Below are positions 16,666 through 25,484 of a stretch of DNA of 51,452 nucleotides, one piece after another. Made by a program: the position numbers and the translations under genes. The notes under the pieces were generated by a model that was not told where the DNA came from, did not search any database, and worked only from the letters and a program-made list of their open reading frames with translations. The stretch spans positions 1 to 51,452 of the forward strand of contig CAYJGW010000017.1 in assembly GCA_964369425.1 (NCBI GenBank), written 5' to 3'. The stretch is from CAUPWF01 sp964369425. Lineage in GTDB: Bacteria > Bacillota > Clostridia > Lachnospirales > Lachnospiraceae. Numbering within the stretch: the stretch's first letter is position 1; every line of letters starts with the position of its first letter.

Positions 16666-18000
16666 ATGAATAAAGTAACAAATAAAGATTATTTTGCATA
16701 TTTTTCTTATGGTTTTGGACAATGTTTTAGTTTTGGAATCGTTGGAACATTTATTATGTTTTTCTACACAGAAATTCTAGGTATTTCTGCTGTTGCTGCA
16801 AGTATTATTTTCGTAATAGCAAGAGTGTGGGATGCTGTCAACGATCCCATTATTGCTGGAAGTATGGACACAAGAGTTACAAAACAGGGGAAATTTAGAG
16901 GCTATCTAAAGATTATTCCTATTTTCACAGTTATCTCAACTATTTTATGTTTTATTTCACCCGATTTTTCTATGACAGGCAAAGTTATTTATGCGGCTGT
17001 CACTTACCTTATTTGGGGAACTGTCTATACTATTTCAGATATTCCTTTTTGGTCTTTATCTGCTGTTATGACGGAAAAAGCAGAAGAACGAACAAAATTT
17101 GTAACAATGGCAAATGTAGGTGTGTTCGCAGGAATTGGTCTTGCTGGTATTTTGGTTCCACCACTCGTTGGTGTGTTCAAGGACAAGGATCCTTCCATTG
17201 CATATCTAATGGCGGTTATCATAATAATGGCAATGGGCTATGGATTTATGATGTATGGGTATGCACATACAAAAGAGCGTATCCAGCATAGTACGTCCGA
17301 AAAAAACACTAAAAAAGATGTAATTAATTCTCTTAAAAATAATCCTCATATGTTTAAAGTATTGTTAATCTTCTTTTTCAATATTTTTATGAATGTAATT
17401 CAAAATATAATTAACTATTTTTTCGTATACAACATGAAAGACGCTAATTTAATGGTCATATTTGGATTTATTGGAACTGCGAGTGCCTTAGGATTTTTCT
17501 TCATTCCTGTTTTAGCGAAAAAGTATATGAAAAAAAATATTTTATCTGTCATTTTGATTATTGATATAGTTGTTCGAGGTATTTTCTTCCTTTGTGGTTA
17601 TCAAAATGTTGTCATCGTAATGCTAATGCTAACTGTCACTCAATTTTTATATTCAGCTACTGGCCCATTAATCTCCGCTATGCTATCCGAAACAATTGAA
17701 CATAGTGAAGTCAAGACTGGTAAACGTTGCGAAGCAATTACCTTTAGTGGTCAAACTTTCACAGGAAAATTATCTGTAGCTCTTGCTGGTGCGGTAGCTG
17801 GACTTATCTTAACTTTCATAGAATACACACCAAATGTAGAACAAACTTCTGCCACTCTAAACGGATTATTTTTCGTAATCTCTGTATTGCCAGCCTTTGG
17901 TTCTTTGATAAGGCTAATCATATTAAGAACTTATAAATATACAGAGGTAGAATATAATGAAAACCTTAAAATTTTAGCACAACGCAAGAAGGTATCTTAA
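16666..18000 (+). CDS. GPH-family sugar:cation symporter (MFS)
   Basis: Glycoside-pentoside-hexuronide:cation symporter, 444 aa, about 12 membrane helices. The family motif appears near the N-terminus (residues about 52-63: ARVWDAVNDPII), and the central loop and second half are typical, with TGPLISAMLSETIEHSEVKTG split over about 340-360. It probably imports the oligosaccharide or glucuronide-like glycoside hydrolysed by the preceding GH2 enzyme. Ribosome site GGAGG lies 7 bases before the ATG, and the gene follows GH2 by 15 bases, so they form an operon. A strong terminator follows. Confidence 0.9.
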   Translation: MNKVTNKDYFAYFSYGFGQCFSFGIVGTFIMFFYTEILGISAVAASIIFVIARVWDAVNDPIIAGSMDTRVTKQGKFRGYLKIIPIFTVISTILCFISPDFSMTGKVIYAAVTYLIWGTVYTISDIPFWSLSAVMTEKAEERTKFVTMANVGVFAGIGLAGILVPPLVGVFKDKDPSIAYLMAVIIIMAMGYGFMMYGYAHTKERIQHSTSEKNTKKDVINSLKNNPHMFKVLLIFFFNIFMNVIQNIINYFFVYNMKDANLMVIFGFIGTASALGFFFIPVLAKKYMKKNILSVILIIDIVVRGIFFLCGYQNVVIVMLMLTVTQFLYSATGPLISAMLSETIEHSEVKTGKRCEAITFSGQTFTGKLSVALAGAVAGLILTFIEYTPNVEQTSATLNGLFFVISVLPAFGSLIRLIILRTYKYTEVEYNENLKILAQRKKVS

Positions 18001-18001
18001 C

Positions 18002-18060
18002 AAGTGAGCATGTATTCAATGAAAAACAATTGAATGCATGCTCACTTCTTTAATGTTTTT
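18002..18060 (+). terminator. Strong intrinsic terminator after the symporter gene
   Basis: Left arm 18002-18020 and right arm 18029-18047 form a 19-bp stem with one G-U pair and an eight-base loop, followed by CTTCTTTAATGTTTTT. It also separates this operon from the convergent HD-GYP gene. Confidence 0.92.
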
Positions 18061-19621
18061 CCAATAATTCATAAAGCCGTTTTTGCAACCCTATGATAAC
18101 ATCTGACAGATTATCGCTATCTATTTGCTCTTTTTTACTTACGAAGATATTTTCAAGCATTGATATTAGCTTTTCAAAATCATTCTTGCGTGCTCGCTGT
18201 GCTAAGATTTCATCGGTACGGTCAATAATAACCTCAATAATGTTTTCCACAACGCCCTCATTTTGCACAAGCGGCACTGCAAAAACATCAAAGATTTTGC
18301 TCCTACTATGCTTTAGAATTTCTTGTTGCATATACTCCACCTTGTGGCTTTCCAAACACCTTAATGCCGCACAATTCTCGCACGAATCTGTTCCAACCCC
18401 CAAAACTTCAAAACATACTTCATTTGATAAAGTTTCCTCAGATAATTCGAGGTACTTGCGCAAATAATCACTGACAAAAAGGACTTTTCGATTTTTATTC
18501 ATCAAAATATATCCACAAGGAGTGGCTTCAAATATCTTTTCAAATAAAGCAGATAGGTCAATACTTGATAATTTGGACATTTCAGCTTCAGTGGCAATAT
18601 CCATGTTCCCTAAAGTAATGACCCTCTCGAGATGATTTGAATTTCGTGCAGCATACAAACCATCAACCATATTTTCAAAATCCATATTGAGAAATGCTGT
18701 GGCAACCGTCTTATCTAACTGTGTTCCCATAACATTGGCTATTTCTTTTAGGGCAAAATCGTGTGTATGTGCTGTTCTGTAAGAACGTGTCGTTGTAATA
18801 GCATCATAAGTATCCGCAACTGCAACAATTTTAGAGCCTATAGAAATTTCATTTTTAGAAAGTTTATCAGGATATCCATAACCGTCGTATCTTTCATGAT
18901 GGTGCCTTGCTATTCTTCTAATACTTCCAAAGCTTTCAAGACCTTCTAGCATATTGTACGATTCAACCGGATGGCTTTTTATAACCCCATATTCCTCATC
19001 GTTTAGTTTACCATTTTTATTGATAATAGAATCAGGTATCCTTACTTTACCTATATCGTGCAAACTCGCAGCCACAGAAATTTCGAATACTTCATCTGGT
19101 GTTAAGTTAAGCGCACGTGCAAGATTAAGAGATAATTTTCGCACATTATCCGAATGTGATGCGGTATAGCTGTCTTTTGCTTCCAACAGAGTTGAAAGAA
19201 TCTGAAGTATTTCATCATAATCTTTATTGCGCTGTTCTAAAACGAGCATCTCTTTTGTACGGTCAATCATAATTTCAAGAACATAAAGCACATTTCCATT
19301 CTCATCTGATTGTAATGGAATAGCATAGTCATCAATATATCGTATAGCACCATTTGGCAAAAAGTCTTTTCTTGAAATAAATGCTTTCTCTCCATTTTCG
19401 AGGGATTTAGCAACTGCACAATTTGTACATTGTTTTCCTCCGTTTGAAAGGTTATAACATTTGTCTCCGTAAACTTTATTCATATCGAGATTTCTAAGCT
19501 TCGCAAAGCTCTCATTAATATAATGAATTCTATATTGATTATCCAAAATAACATACGCAATTGGTGTGTTATCAATAAATAATTTAATAAGTTCATTTTT
19601 TGATTTTAGTATATCAATCAT
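18050..19621 (-). CDS. PAS-HD-GYP-PAS cyclic-di-GMP phosphodiesterase
   Basis: Probable c-di-GMP hydrolase, 523 aa, cytoplasmic. PAS domain 1 (about 10-125), HD-GYP domain (about 140-320), PAS domain 2 (about 355-470). Catalytic HD is His188-Asp189 in SLHDIGK, and the GYP signature is HHERYDGYGYP (241-251). Both PAS domains carry a similar cysteine pattern: Cys55, Cys65, Cys68 in the first and Cys403, Cys414, Cys417 (plus Cys422) in the second, which suggests a metal, Fe-S or thiol sensor. It follows the GGDEF gene by 23 bases with ribosome site AGGAG, so synthesis and hydrolysis enzymes are co-transcribed. Confidence 0.92.
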   Translation of the reverse strand: MIDILKSKNELIKLFIDNTPIAYVILDNQYRIHYINESFAKLRNLDMNKVYGDKCYNLSNGGKQCTNCAVAKSLENGEKAFISRKDFLPNGAIRYIDDYAIPLQSDENGNVLYVLEIMIDRTKEMLVLEQRNKDYDEILQILSTLLEAKDSYTASHSDNVRKLSLNLARALNLTPDEVFEISVAASLHDIGKVRIPDSIINKNGKLNDEEYGVIKSHPVESYNMLEGLESFGSIRRIARHHHERYDGYGYPDKLSKNEISIGSKIVAVADTYDAITTTRSYRTAHTHDFALKEIANVMGTQLDKTVATAFLNMDFENMVDGLYAARNSNHLERVITLGNMDIATEAEMSKLSSIDLSALFEKIFEATPCGYILMNKNRKVLFVSDYLRKYLELSEETLSNEVCFEVLGVGTDSCENCAALRCLESHKVEYMQQEILKHSRSKIFDVFAVPLVQNEGVVENIIEVIIDRTDEILAQRARKNDFEKLISMLENIFVSKKEQIDSDNLSDVIIGLQKRLYELLEKH

Positions 19622-19644
19622 TAATATTTACTCCTACTTCTGTT

Positions 19645-20943
19645 TTACTGTTGCACTCGTGCAGTCATTCTTGATTGCTTACTCGCCATTTTGTTATCGT
19701 ACATTCTCTGATCAACTGTTTTGAAAAATTCATTATATTGAATCATTGTGCTACCGACAAAGCAGTCGAATCCTATTGCGAGTGAATATTTATAAACTGC
19801 ATTTTTATTGACTTTATTAATCTGCGCAACTACTTCAATAATCATTTCTTCTATTTCTTTTTTACTACATCCCACTAAAAGAGAAACAAATTCATCCCCA
19901 CCTATACGGAAAGTTTTTCCATATTTCCCAAAACCTCCATTTAGTGCGTAGTAGGAATTTCGCAGAGCATTATCCCCTTCTATATGTCCTAGGTTATCAT
20001 TGATTAATTTTAGATTATTCATATCAGCAATAATGCACCAAAGTTCTTGCTGTTTGCTTTCATCCGCAAAAATATCGTTCAGTTCTTCGTGATATGCTTT
20101 GGCATTATACCCACCTGTGAGTGTATCGTTAAAAGAATATTCTAGAAGCATAGACTTCATATTGTTTGCTACACTTGCAATTCTTCCTATTTCATCTTTT
20201 GTGTACAGTTCACTCGGTATCTCAATTTTCATATTGCCAGTATCGGCTATTTGCGACATTGCCTTTTCTAATTTTATAAGACTTGTACTCATGCTTTTTG
20301 AGAAAAATTTTGTAAAAAATACAACTCCTAGTATAATCGCCACACCAATAATCGCACCAGAAATCAAGATTGTCATAACTAGCCCATCATTCCTATCAAG
20401 AGCCTCGTTCATAATCGCTTCTTCTGCCTCCGAATATTCATCTATACTTCCGAAAAACTCGTTAGCAATGGGTGTAACTACTTGCAAAGCATATAACGCC
20501 TCTTCGTAATCTCCTTCGTTTATCCAAATATCTGCAGACAGTATCATACTGTCTTTATACTCATTCTTTTCTTCAATAATTCGTTCAAACTCTGTGAGTT
20601 GAGAACCCGTTAGATACTTTGCATACTCATCCATTTTGTAATCAAGGTCATCAAAAGCTGCAATGTAATCATCGTAGTAGCTTTGCTTGATATCATCTTC
20701 TACTGCAAACAAAATATCTCTTCCTAAAACTCGACATACATACATATTCCTAACTATAGCACTCAATTCCTCTTTGTGCCGTACATTTGTATCAATAATA
20801 TTTTGCGAAGAATAGTTTATCACCACAATTGCAAAAAAGGAAAACAAACTAATAACAACAATATTTATAATTACAAACAACTGTAAAGGCAAAAATTTTC
20901 TTTTTATCGTAGCATTATTTAGCCAATTAATAAATGTTTTCAC
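19645..20943 (-). CDS. Membrane-bound diguanylate cyclase (GGDEF)
   Basis: Synthesises c-di-GMP from two GTP. At 432 aa it has TM1 (about 20-43), an extracellular four-helix-bundle-like sensor (about 45-185, helical, no cysteine pair), TM2 (about 188-210), a HAMP-like linker (212-265) and a GGDEF domain (270-425). The active-site motif RIGGDEF is intact (GGDEF 348-352), as are the metal and guanine contacts in ADMNNLKLINDNLGH. No RxxD inhibitory site is seen five residues before GGDEF, so product inhibition may be weak. The start is GTG after AAGGAG with seven bases. First gene of a pair with the HD-GYP phosphodiesterase. Confidence 0.9.
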   Translation of the reverse strand: MKTFINWLNNATIKRKFLPLQLFVIINIVVISLFSFFAIVVINYSSQNIIDTNVRHKEELSAIVRNMYVCRVLGRDILFAVEDDIKQSYYDDYIAAFDDLDYKMDEYAKYLTGSQLTEFERIIEEKNEYKDSMILSADIWINEGDYEEALYALQVVTPIANEFFGSIDEYSEAEEAIMNEALDRNDGLVMTILISGAIIGVAIILGVVFFTKFFSKSMSTSLIKLEKAMSQIADTGNMKIEIPSELYTKDEIGRIASVANNMKSMLLEYSFNDTLTGGYNAKAYHEELNDIFADESKQQELWCIIADMNNLKLINDNLGHIEGDNALRNSYYALNGGFGKYGKTFRIGGDEFVSLLVGCSKKEIEEMIIEVVAQINKVNKNAVYKYSLAIGFDCFVGSTMIQYNEFFKTVDQRMYDNKMASKQSRMTARVQQ

Positions 20944-21009
20944 AGCAATACTCCTTATTTTATCAGTATTTTACTCTCTAATTTAAACTCTATATCACTC
21001 CTACATGAC

Positions 21010-21039
21010 ATTGTATCAGAAAATATTGTATGGTTTCAA
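21010..21039 (-). promoter_or_regulatory. Promoter of the GGDEF/HD-GYP pair
   Basis: On the minus strand TTGAAA (21039-21034), 18 bp, TACAAT (21015-21010) with TG one base before the -10 (extended -10). It lies about 70 bases upstream of the GTG start. Confidence 0.6.
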
Positions 21040-21080
21040 GTCTTGCAAAATTAAATATGTAGTTTTGCATATTAATTTAA

Positions 21081-23534
21081 TTATAAATACCTACCTGTTA
21101 CACTATTGCCAGAGAGCGAAACTTCAAAAGGTGTGCCTGTGGCTATAATCCTTCCACCCTGATCACCACCGAATGGTCCAAGCTCTATAATATAATCACT
21201 TTTTGATAAAATTTCTGTGTTATGCTCAATTACAAATACAGAGTTGTTTTGGCTTACAAGTTTTCGAAGTAGTGCTAAAAGTTTCTCGCTGTCCGATGGA
21301 TGAAGTCCTGTGGTTGGCTCATCTAAAAGATATAGCGTATGGCCAGTATTACCTTTCGCAAGTTCTTTTGACAGTTTAATTCTCTGACACTCACCACCAG
21401 AAAGAGTGGTAGTCGATTGTCCAAATTTAAGATAAGCAAGACCAACTTCGTTTATAACACTAAGTTTTTTGAAGATTTCCTTGTTGCCCTCGAAAAACTC
21501 TAAGTTTTCAAGCACGGTCATATTTAAAATGTCGGAAATGCTTTTGCCCTTGTATGTCACAGACAAGACTTTCTTCTTAAATCTGTACCCTTTGCAAACA
21601 GGACAAACAACTTCAATATCATCTAAAAACTGCATATCAAGAGCAATAACGCCAAGTCCCTCACATTTTTCACAACGCCCACCCTTAACGTTAAAAGAGA
21701 AATCAGCAGGTTTAAGTTTTAGCTTTTTTGCTTCAGCCTCAGAAGAAAATAGTTCTCTTATCAGAGTGAAAACCTCTGTGTAGGTTGCGATATTACTTCG
21801 ACTTTGTCTACCAATAGGACTTTGGTCAATTTTAATAACCTCCGAAATATACTCGAAACCTTTGATGTTCTCGGCATTTTTTCTCTGCCCTATAACATCA
21901 AACACAAGCGAGCTTTTACCACTACCGGAAACTCCAGCGAAAGAAACAAGTTGACCAAGAGGAATGTTCACTGATATATTTTTAAGATTATGCACAGTGG
22001 CATTTTTAACTTCGATAAATCTGCTCGCATTTATTTTTTTATCGTTCGGTTTAGATTTTTCCTCACGCAGATATTTCGCAGTCATTGAAGTTTTGTTTTG
22101 TGAAGCCTCTGTAACTGTGCCATTTGTGACAATTTCGCCACCAAGAGAGCCTGCACCGACACCAAAGTCAATGACATAATCACACTGCTTAACCAAATCC
22201 ATATCATGCTCAATAACGATAACTGTGTTGCCTAAATCACGCAGTTTTTTTATTGCTTTGAGTAGAAGTAAAGTATCTTTAGCATGAAGACCTGTTGTCG
22301 GCTCATCTAAGATGTATAGTACCCCAGTAAGACCACTTTCTAAAATACTTGCAAGTCGAATTCGCTGACTTTCACCGCCTGAAAGAGTGCTAACAGGTCT
22401 GTCAATTGAAAGATACTCAAGCCCAATTTTCACAATACCGTTTGTTCGCTTTAAAATATCACCTATTACAATTGTCGCAATCTCTTTAGCTGATGGCGAT
22501 AAGATATTCTGTACATCTTCTAAAAATTCCACCAGCGACGACATAGTAAAAGTGCTGACCTCAACTATAGTTTTACCACCGAGTTTCGCAGTTCGCCCAT
22601 CAAAACCAAGCCTTGTACCATGACATTCATCACAAGAAGTGCTTCCAATGGCACTTGCGATAACAGGATTAGCGACTTTTTTTGTAGCAGACGCTACCAC
22701 TTTTTTATTTACAAAAGTTCGAAGTCCCTCGACATAACCATCCATAACTCGTTTTGGCTTTTTGATATTTGGAAACTGATTTTTAAACTCCTTACAGTCG
22801 ACACCATCAAGCAACACCAACATTTCGAGTTCATTATAGTCTTTAACTGGTTTTGAAACATCAAAGGTAAAGCCATAATGTTTGCCACAAGCCTCAAAGG
22901 TATTTGAATAATGCTCCCAAAAAATTTCATTCCCCCAGATTTTGATAGCACCCTCTTTTATAGTAAGATTTGTGTCAATGAGTTTAGATAAATCCACATC
23001 TTTTACAACACCAACACCATTACATTTCGGGCAAGCTCCTTCAGCTTTGTTAAAAGAGAAGCTCGCCATACTAAGATGTGATAGTTTTGCTTTGCAATGA
23101 GGACAAGTAGTGTCAGTGTCAGTGAAGTCAATTTCCTCATCTTCATCAAACTTCGGAGGAATTTTGCCCATACAATTCGGGCAAATTCTTGTCGCAAGTT
23201 TTGTATATAATATGCGAAGATAGGTTAGTATCTCAGTGTGTGTGCCAATAGTTGAGCGTGGATTTTTGGAAAGCACCCTTTGTCCAACAGAGATAGATGG
23301 CGAAAGTCCAATAATGCTGTCTACTTGTGGCTTATTTAGACCATCTGTCACCATTCCCATTGACTCCAAATATTGACGCTGACATTCTTTTTGCAGTATA
23401 TCCATCGCAAAACTGCTTTTACCAGAGCCAGAAACACCAGTGAGTGCAATAAGTTGATATTTGGGGATTTCTATCGATATATTTTTAAGGTTATTTTCCC
23501 TTGCACCTGTGATTTTTATAAATTCATTTCTCAT
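21081..23534 (-). CDS. Short UvrA-type ABC ATPase (UvrA2/DrrC-like)
   Basis: ABC-type DNA-binding ATPase of the UvrA superfamily, 817 aa, about 120 residues shorter than standard UvrA (about 940). Two Walker A motifs (GVSGSGKSSF near residue 33 and again near 530), two ABC signatures (TLSGGESQRIRLA and TLSGGECQRIKLS), and Cys4 zinc modules CPNC/CPHC, CPKC and CEKC/CPVC are visible. The reduced length suggests loss of the UvrB-binding region, as in UvrA2-type proteins linked to drug or alkylator tolerance. Its ATG overlaps the marR stop (TAATG), so it is translationally coupled to a repressor. This is probably an inducible resistance protein rather than the housekeeping UvrA. Confidence 0.87.
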   Translation of the reverse strand: MRNEFIKITGARENNLKNISIEIPKYQLIALTGVSGSGKSSFAMDILQKECQRQYLESMGMVTDGLNKPQVDSIIGLSPSISVGQRVLSKNPRSTIGTHTEILTYLRILYTKLATRICPNCMGKIPPKFDEDEEIDFTDTDTTCPHCKAKLSHLSMASFSFNKAEGACPKCNGVGVVKDVDLSKLIDTNLTIKEGAIKIWGNEIFWEHYSNTFEACGKHYGFTFDVSKPVKDYNELEMLVLLDGVDCKEFKNQFPNIKKPKRVMDGYVEGLRTFVNKKVVASATKKVANPVIASAIGSTSCDECHGTRLGFDGRTAKLGGKTIVEVSTFTMSSLVEFLEDVQNILSPSAKEIATIVIGDILKRTNGIVKIGLEYLSIDRPVSTLSGGESQRIRLASILESGLTGVLYILDEPTTGLHAKDTLLLLKAIKKLRDLGNTVIVIEHDMDLVKQCDYVIDFGVGAGSLGGEIVTNGTVTEASQNKTSMTAKYLREEKSKPNDKKINASRFIEVKNATVHNLKNISVNIPLGQLVSFAGVSGSGKSSLVFDVIGQRKNAENIKGFEYISEVIKIDQSPIGRQSRSNIATYTEVFTLIRELFSSEAEAKKLKLKPADFSFNVKGGRCEKCEGLGVIALDMQFLDDIEVVCPVCKGYRFKKKVLSVTYKGKSISDILNMTVLENLEFFEGNKEIFKKLSVINEVGLAYLKFGQSTTTLSGGECQRIKLSKELAKGNTGHTLYLLDEPTTGLHPSDSEKLLALLRKLVSQNNSVFVIEHNTEILSKSDYIIELGPFGGDQGGRIIATGTPFEVSLSGNSVTGRYL

Positions 23535-23956
23535 TATTTATTATTGTCCTCCAACAAGTAATCTGCCATAAAGTTTAGTATTTCCGTAAAAACTGCTTTT
23601 TTATCCTCAGAAAAATTTTTATCAACTGCATCTATAAGGGAAGCAGACTTTGCATCATTGCTATTTTGAATTAAACTTTCAGCCAAAGAAAGATATGTTA
23701 CCCTCTTATCTTCGGTAGACCCAGTTTTTATAACCAAACCTTTATTCGCAAGCTCATTTACCTTTTGAGTTGTTGCGGGACGAGAAAGATTGAGCCTGTC
23801 GGCAAGTTCACTAACCGTCATGTTTTGCTTATGGTTAATAATAAATAATTGCAAAACATCAGAATATGGTAGAGTGCTACCAATTTCACTCTCACGAATA
23901 CTTTTATAGCAGTCAATATCAACTGCACTCATAAATCTAAAATATGCTTCTCTCAT
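23534..23956 (-). CDS. MarR-family repressor
   Basis: Winged-helix regulator, 140 aa from the ATG at 23956 (MREAYFRFMSAVDID). The DNA-binding core is LTVSELADRLNLSRPATTQK in variant form (MTVSELADRLNLSRPATTQ), followed by the wing KTGSTEDKRVTYLSL. The frame can be extended to 24061, but GAGGT with good spacing precedes 23956, and the extra segment would run across the promoter and operators. The promoter and two TTTC-N6-GAAA palindromes lie directly upstream, so it almost certainly represses itself and the coupled UvrA-type gene. The inducing ligand is unknown. Confidence 0.88.
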   Translation of the reverse strand: MREAYFRFMSAVDIDCYKSIRESEIGSTLPYSDVLQLFIINHKQNMTVSELADRLNLSRPATTQKVNELANKGLVIKTGSTEDKRVTYLSLAESLIQNSNDAKSASLIDAVDKNFSEDKKAVFTEILNFMADYLLEDNNK

Positions 23957-23973
23957 ATGATACCTCATTTCAA

Positions 23974-24042
23974 ATAGTTTCAATATTGAAACTATAACAC
24001 TAAGAGAAACAAAAGTCAATATAGTTTCATATTCGAAATCAT
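23974..24042 (-). promoter_or_regulatory. marR promoter with two matching operators
   Basis: The minus-strand promoter is TTGACT (24019-24014), 17 bp, TATAGT (23996-23991). Operator 1 (23974-23995) is a perfect 22-bp palindrome made of ATAGTTTCAAT and its complement, overlapping the -10. Operator 2 (24021-24042) is an imperfect copy, TTTC-N6-GAAA, just upstream of the -35. Centres are 47 bp apart. The layout is classic for MarR autorepression. Confidence 0.82.
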
Positions 24043-24103
24043 ATTCTCTATCCTTGTGCAAGCATTATCTGGGAGATAGTGGACATTTAGTGAAAATAAA
24101 GAT

Positions 24104-24155
24104 AAAATTGAATACGCAATTTTAGGAAGAAAATTTTACATTTTTACTGTATAAT
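24104..24155 (+). promoter_or_regulatory. Candidate promoter and inverted repeat for the alkylation-repair operon
   Basis: TATAAT lies at 24150-24155 with no good -35 at 17 bp, suggesting activator dependence. AAAATTG (24104-24110) and CAATTTT (24117-24123) form an inverted repeat with a six-base gap about 30 bases upstream of the -10. Methylated AdaA is a plausible activator; not demonstrated. Confidence 0.4.
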
Positions 24156-24220
24156 AAATATATGCAAAACAAGCTAACACAAATATTGATTATTTCTAAT
24201 ATGTATAGGTAGGTAAAAAT

Positions 24221-24913
24221 ATGTTTGACAAAGAAACTGAAATAAGAAAAGAGTTATTTTCACTTAGTGATGAAAAATTCCGAAAATTTGCGACGTCTCT
24301 AATCCCCGGTTGTGATAACCTTATAGGGGTGAGAATTCCCATGATACGAAAGATAGCAAAACGCATTGCAAAAGATAATCCGATAGATTTTCTTGAAAAT
24401 GCCCATGATATATATTTTGAGGAAACGATGCTTAAAGCACTTATTATCGGCAATATGAAGGAAGATATCGAAGTCACCTTAGAGCAAGCCGCTTTATTTG
24501 TTCCGAAAATCACGAATTGGTCGCTGTGCGATAGCTTTTGCAATGAACTAAAAATTGTAAGGCTACATAAAGAGCGAGTGTGGAAATTTTTGCAGAGGTA
24601 TCACCAGTCAAGCGAAGCCTATGAGATAAGATTTTCTGTGGTTATGTTTCTATTCCATTTTATCGAAAAACAGTATCTTGATGATATACTTTTTATCTGT
24701 GATGTTATAACTCATGATGATTACTATGTTAAAATGGCTGTTGCTTGGTGCTTGCAAGTGTGTTTTGTCAATTTCCCAACCGAAACAATGGCATATCTAA
24801 AAGATAACAATTTAGATGATTTCACCTACAATAAGGCTTTGCAAAAAATCACAGAATCATTAAAAGTGGATAAAGCCACCAAAGAAATTGTTAAATCTAT
24901 GAAAAGAAAGTAG
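24221..24913 (+). CDS. AlkD-like DNA alkylation repair glycosylase
   Basis: HEAT-repeat DNA glycosylase that removes N3- and N7-alkylpurines. At 230 aa it is typical for the AlkD/DNA_alkylation family. The repeats run through the whole protein (FATSLIPGCDNLIGVRIP, ALIIGNMKEDIEVTLE). The conserved active-site stretch TNWSLCDSFC (about 103-112) contains the Trp and Asp equivalents of the catalytic pair in Bacillus AlkD. Ribosome site AGGTAGG precedes the ATG. It is followed after 7 bases by adaA and ogt, which supports an alkylation-repair role. Confidence 0.9.
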   Translation: MFDKETEIRKELFSLSDEKFRKFATSLIPGCDNLIGVRIPMIRKIAKRIAKDNPIDFLENAHDIYFEETMLKALIIGNMKEDIEVTLEQAALFVPKITNWSLCDSFCNELKIVRLHKERVWKFLQRYHQSSEAYEIRFSVVMFLFHFIEKQYLDDILFICDVITHDDYYVKMAVAWCLQVCFVNFPTETMAYLKDNNLDDFTYNKALQKITESLKVDKATKEIVKSMKRK

Positions 24914-24920
24914 GTGTGTT

Positions 24921-25484
24921 ATGAATAGCAAATTTAATATGACATGCACAGAAATGTATGATGCTGTAATTTCAAATGATGTAAGTTATGATACAGTTTT
25001 CTTTTATGCTGTTAAATCAACAGGAATTTATTGCAGGCCTTCTTGTAAATCTAAAGCACCGAAAGTGGAAAATATAGAGTTTTACACGACAGCAGAAGAA
25101 GCAATTAAAGCAGGGTACCGACCTTGTAAAAGGTGCAGAAGTGATTTGCTCGACTATAAACCAATGAAAGATATTGCCGAAAAACTCAAAAATCTTATTG
25201 ATGATATGTTTAGTGAGATAGAAAGTCTAAACACCGAAATGGACAAACTCGGACTTTCTCGAAAGCGAATGGTGGAAGTTTTCAAAGATGAATATGGCAA
25301 AACACCATGCACCTATGTAAATGATTTAAGATATAAAGAGGCAGTTAGGCTTTTAGAACAAACAGATAATGAAGTAATTGATATAGCTTATTCAGTGGGT
25401 TTTAGCAGTCTATCAGCATTTTATAAATTCTTTAAAGAACGAGCAAATATGTCCCCAGCAGCTTATAGGAAAGGTAAAAGATAA
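24921..25484 (+). CDS. AdaA-like methylphosphotriester sensor and AraC-type activator
   Basis: Adaptive-response regulator, 187 aa. The N-terminal Ada zinc domain has all four ligands: Cys38 and Cys42 in GIYCRPSCKSKAP, Cys69 and Cys72 in RPCKRC. Cys38 is the expected acceptor of methyl groups from phosphotriesters. The C-terminal AraC helix-turn-helix domain (about 85-187) has LGLSRKRMVEVFKDEYGKTP and ends SPAAYRKGKR. It lacks the guanine methyltransferase domain, which is supplied by the next gene, as in the split Bacillus AdaA/AdaB system. Its stop overlaps the next start. Probable activator of this operon. Confidence 0.93.
   Translation: MNSKFNMTCTEMYDAVISNDVSYDTVFFYAVKSTGIYCRPSCKSKAPKVENIEFYTTAEEAIKAGYRPCKRCRSDLLDYKPMKDIAEKLKNLIDDMFSEIESLNTEMDKLGLSRKRMVEVFKDEYGKTPCTYVNDLRYKEAVRLLEQTDNEVIDIAYSVGFSSLSAFYKFFKERANMSPAAYRKGKR

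Noticed and set aside
21081..23534. Housekeeping UvrA
   Set aside because: About 120 residues too short and coupled to a MarR repressor; an UvrA2-type assignment fits better.
23957..24061. Longer MarR frame
   Set aside because: Crosses the promoter and both operators; a good ribosome site exists only before 23956.
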